The notes under the pieces: model-generated
What the model was told of the DNA's origin: nothing
What the model saw: only the letters and a program-made list of their open reading frames with translations
Databases searched by the model: none
Program-made: the position numbers and the translations under genes
Shown here: piece by piece, positions 6,664 through 7,414 of the stretch
How positions within the stretch are numbered: the stretch's first letter is position 1
How the letters are laid out: each line of letters begins with the position of its first letter
NCBI GenBank assembly: GCA_002732755.1
Contig: NVSP01000010.1
Span: 1,942 to 9,355 of the forward strand
Direction of reading: 5' to 3'
DNA: 7,414 bases
From: Phycisphaera sp.
GTDB lineage: Bacteria; Planctomycetota; Phycisphaerae; Phycisphaerales; UBA1924

Positions 6664-7414
6664 ATGTTCAGACGCGTACTCATAGCCAATCGCGGCGAGA
6701 TCGCCCTCCGCATCATCCGCGCTTGCCAAGAACTCGGCATCGAGACGGTCTGCGTCTACTCCGAAGCAGACGCCGACGCACCGTATCTCCGGCTCGCCGA
6801 CCGCGCCATCTGCATCGGGCCCGGCCCAGCCAAAGACAGCTACCTCAACATCAGCCGCATCATCGCAGCCGGCGAGATCGCCGATGTCGATGCGATCCAC
6901 CCAGGCTACGGCTTCCTCTCCGAGCGCGCCGACTTCGCAGCCATCTGCCGCGACTGCAAAATCGAATTCATCGGCCCAAGCCCAGAAGCGATGGGCAAAC
7001 TCGGCGACAAGGTCGAGGCCAAACGCTACGCCAAAGCAGCCAAAGTCCCCGTCTTCCCCGGCTCCGAGGGCGAGATCGAAGAAGAAGCCGAGGCCGTCGA
7101 ATGCGCAGCCGAGATCGGCTACCCCGTCATCATCAAAGCCGTGGCCGGCGGCGGCGGGCGGGGCATGCGCATCTGCCACAACGAAGCAACACTCCGCTCC
7201 AACCTCAAATCCGCCAAGCAAGAAGCACTCGCCGCGTTCGGCAACGGCGCTGTCTTCATCGAAAAATTCCTCGAACGCGCCAGACATATTGAAATCCAGG
7301 TCATCGGTGACAAGCACGGCCACGCCGTCCACCTCTTCGAACGCGACTGCTCCATGCAGCGCCGACACCAGAAAGTCATCGAAGAAGCCCCCGCTCCAAA
7401 TATCGACCGCAAGA
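6664..7414 (+). CDS. accC: Biotin carboxylase subunit of acetyl-CoA carboxylase, N-terminal part (runs off right edge)
   Basis: AccC uses ATP and bicarbonate to carboxylate the biotin on AccB. The window holds 250 codons of an expected ~450. Residues 1-114 are the biotin-carboxylase N-domain, opening [19 protein letters not shown], with HPGYGFLSE at 79-87 and FIGPSPEAM at 102-110. The ATP-grasp part begins at about 115: K158 in GYPVIIKA, the glycine-rich lid loop GGGGRGM (162-168), E200-K201 in FIEKFL, H208 in RHIEIQV, and [19 protein letters not shown] (226-244) with K237. These match the nucleotide- and bicarbonate-site residues known from E. coli AccC (K159, H209, K238). The catalytic C-terminal third, with the conserved Glu and Arg, is beyond the edge. 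The ATG at 6664 gives the standard N-terminus; GGGG 5 bases upstream is a modest ribosome site that overlaps a short GCCC/GGGC stem (6650-6659). It is probably co-transcribed with accB. Confidence 0.97.
   Translation, partial: MFRRVLIANRGEIALRIIRACQELGIETVCVYSEADADAPYLRLADRAICIGPGPAKDSYLNISRIIAAGEIADVDAIHPGYGFLSERADFAAICRDCKIEFIGPSPEAMGKLGDKVEAKRYAKAAKVPVFPGSEGEIEEEAEAVECAAEIGYPVIIKAVAGGGGRGMRICHNEATLRSNLKSAKQEALAAFGNGAVFIEKFLERARHIEIQVIGDKHGHAVHLFERDCSMQRRHQKVIEEAPAPNIDRK

Noticed and set aside
6592..7368. A 258-residue minus-strand open frame
   Set aside because: It is antisense to accC, whose sequence is unmistakable; its Asp/Ala/Phe/Gly-rich composition is a mirror of accC codon usage.

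Overview
This 7.4 kb GC-rich bacterial window holds two divergent gene blocks that meet at an intergenic region at about 5995-6115. The gene content points to Planctomycetota, probably a Phycisphaerae relative: a ~1,000-residue membrane protein combining VWA and glutamine-amidotransferase-like domains beside a MoxR ATPase, an NHL-propeller lipoprotein, and an accB-accC pair. That placement is a judgement from family resemblance; no search was possible.

Left block (minus strand, transcribed right to left from 5994): a 528-residue ABC importer permease of the duplicated, ThiP/iron(III)-like type; a six-bladed NHL-repeat lipoprotein; a 1009-residue membrane-anchored protein with an intact VWA domain, a GATase1-like domain and a second VWA domain with a degraded metal site; and the N-terminal 86 residues of a MoxR-family AAA+ ATPase, which runs off the left edge. 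The first three genes are packed with overlapping or nearly overlapping stop and start codons, and the fourth follows after 51 bases with a strong Shine-Dalgarno sequence, so the four are probably one operon. MoxR ATPases commonly act on VWA proteins as chaperone-like partners. The propeller lipoprotein and the permease would add an envelope scaffold and a transport channel. No ATP-binding subunit or solute-binding protein for the permease is in the window.

Right block (plus strand): accB (biotin carboxyl carrier protein, complete) and accC (biotin carboxylase, N-terminal 250 residues, running off the right edge). Together they form the biotin carboxylation half of acetyl-CoA carboxylase, the first committed step of fatty acid synthesis. 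The 98 bases between them hold an unusual tract of 7-base repeats with an inverted partner, which could form alternative or pseudoknotted RNA structures.

The main candidate for an undescribed system is the permease / NHL lipoprotein / VWA-GATase-VWA / MoxR cluster. Its parts are recognisable but the combination and function are not known to me. There are no tRNA or rRNA genes, CRISPR arrays or mobile elements that I can support.
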